Below are positions 4,790-5,211 of a stretch of DNA of 5,211 bases, one piece after another (position 1 is the first letter of the stretch; each line of letters begins with the position of its first letter). The notes beneath the pieces were generated by a model that saw nothing but the letters and a program-made list of their open reading frames with translations, ran no database searches and was not told the DNA's origin. The translations under genes and the position numbers were made by a program. The DNA is from Candidatus Yanofskybacteria bacterium RIFCSPHIGHO2_01_FULL_39_8b (GTDB taxonomy: Bacteria > Patescibacteriota > Minisyncoccia > 2-02-FULL-40-12 > GWA2-44-9), in contig MGIZ01000057.1 in NCBI GenBank assembly GCA_001794015.1, positions 13,542 through 18,752 on the forward strand, given 5' to 3'.

Positions 4790-5211
4790 ATGGTATTTGA
4801 CATTATCCCGTTTCTCACGATCATTATAAGCCTTATCATTATAATTTTTATTATTGGCAAAAAATTTCCCGAACTAAAAATTCTTGACGTAAGCACGATT
4901 TCGGAGGTTAAGGAATCTGTCATAAAGAAGAAAATTCTTGAAATGAAATGGAAAAGAGCCATAACCGAGTGGAGGGGCGCATTAAAAAAAATAGCAAAGC
5001 CCATTCTCGATGCTTTTTTTCATTTTTTTCGCGGTCTGTATAGAAAGGTGGTTCAACTTGAGAAAAAATATTCTCAAGAGTCCTTGGAGAAAAAAGAATC
5101 ATCAATTGATTCCGAAGTAAGGATAGAAAAATATTTATTAGAGGCGAAGGATCATAAAAACCAAGGCAGGTTTTTGGAGGCCGAAGAGGCATACATCAAG
5201 GCGCTGGAAAT
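4790..5211 (+). CDS. Membrane-anchored TPR-type protein, 5' part
   Basis: ATG 4790 opens a frame that runs off the right edge after 140 residues. Residues 4-22 are a strongly hydrophobic segment (DIIPFLTIIISLIIIIFII) followed by GKK, typical of a single N-terminal membrane anchor with the rest in the cytoplasm. Next comes a Lys/Glu-rich, probably helical region (about 36-105) with an aromatic patch FFHFFRGLYRK (76-86). From about 112 the sequence YLLEAKDHKNQGRFLEAEEA, followed by YIKALE, has the A-G-A-Y-A pattern of a TPR helix pair, so more TPRs are expected downstream. I recall similar anchored TPR proteins in Parcubacteria, without a known function. TPRs bind partner proteins, so a scaffold at the membrane is a reasonable guess. 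An in-frame TAA at 4766 and no alternative start codon in between support this start. Confidence 0.75.
   Translation, partial: MVFDIIPFLTIIISLIIIIFIIGKKFPELKILDVSTISEVKESVIKKKILEMKWKRAITEWRGALKKIAKPILDAFFHFFRGLYRKVVQLEKKYSQESLEKKESSIDSEVRIEKYLLEAKDHKNQGRFLEAEEAYIKALE

Overview
The window looks like a chromosomal segment of an uncultivated, streamlined bacterium, most likely Patescibacteria/CPR of the Parcubacteria type. This is inferred from AT-rich intergenic DNA, compact conserved single-domain genes, near-absent Shine-Dalgarno sequences, the gene mixture, and a membrane-anchored TPR protein and a Cys-containing C-terminal tail of kinds I associate with that group. TGA is used as an ordinary stop (232-759 and scpA genes), which argues against the Absconditabacteria/Gracilibacteria code. 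No 16S rRNA or ribosomal protein is present, so the placement is not proven.

All genes read on the + strand. 1-183 is the C-terminal end of an unrecognised, probably exported protein. 232-759 is a YbaK/EbsC-type aminoacyl-tRNA deacylase. After an AT-rich spacer come scpA (898-1608) and scpB (1702-2253), the kleisin and winged-helix partners of the SMC condensin. 2301-3206 is a penicillin-binding S11 D-Ala-D-Ala carboxypeptidase with all three catalytic motifs. 3396-3899 is a small COG2426-type membrane protein, 3912-4673 is triosephosphate isomerase (tpiA), and 4790 to the right edge is the start of an N-terminally anchored protein entering a TPR.

The genes are housekeeping: chromosome segregation, wall trimming, glycolysis and tRNA quality control. 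No defence system, CRISPR array, tRNA or transposase gene is visible. The least ordinary content lies between genes. A roughly 154-bp element (3226-3379) has 16-bp terminal inverted repeats, two GC-rich hairpins and a flush 10-bp direct repeat at its ends. It looks like a non-autonomous mobile element (MITE- or REPIN-like) inserted between an extended -10 promoter and the COG2426 gene. A decamer, AATTTTGAAT, recurs in both orientations in the gaps on either side of scpA. Two related hairpins that could also pair with each other separate tpiA from the TPR gene.

Translation starts are mostly without a ribosome binding site. Several lie just downstream of -10-like boxes, suggesting leaderless or nearly leaderless mRNAs. 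The only strong Shine-Dalgarno-like sequence (GGAGGAG, 4757-4763) is too far from the start it precedes.
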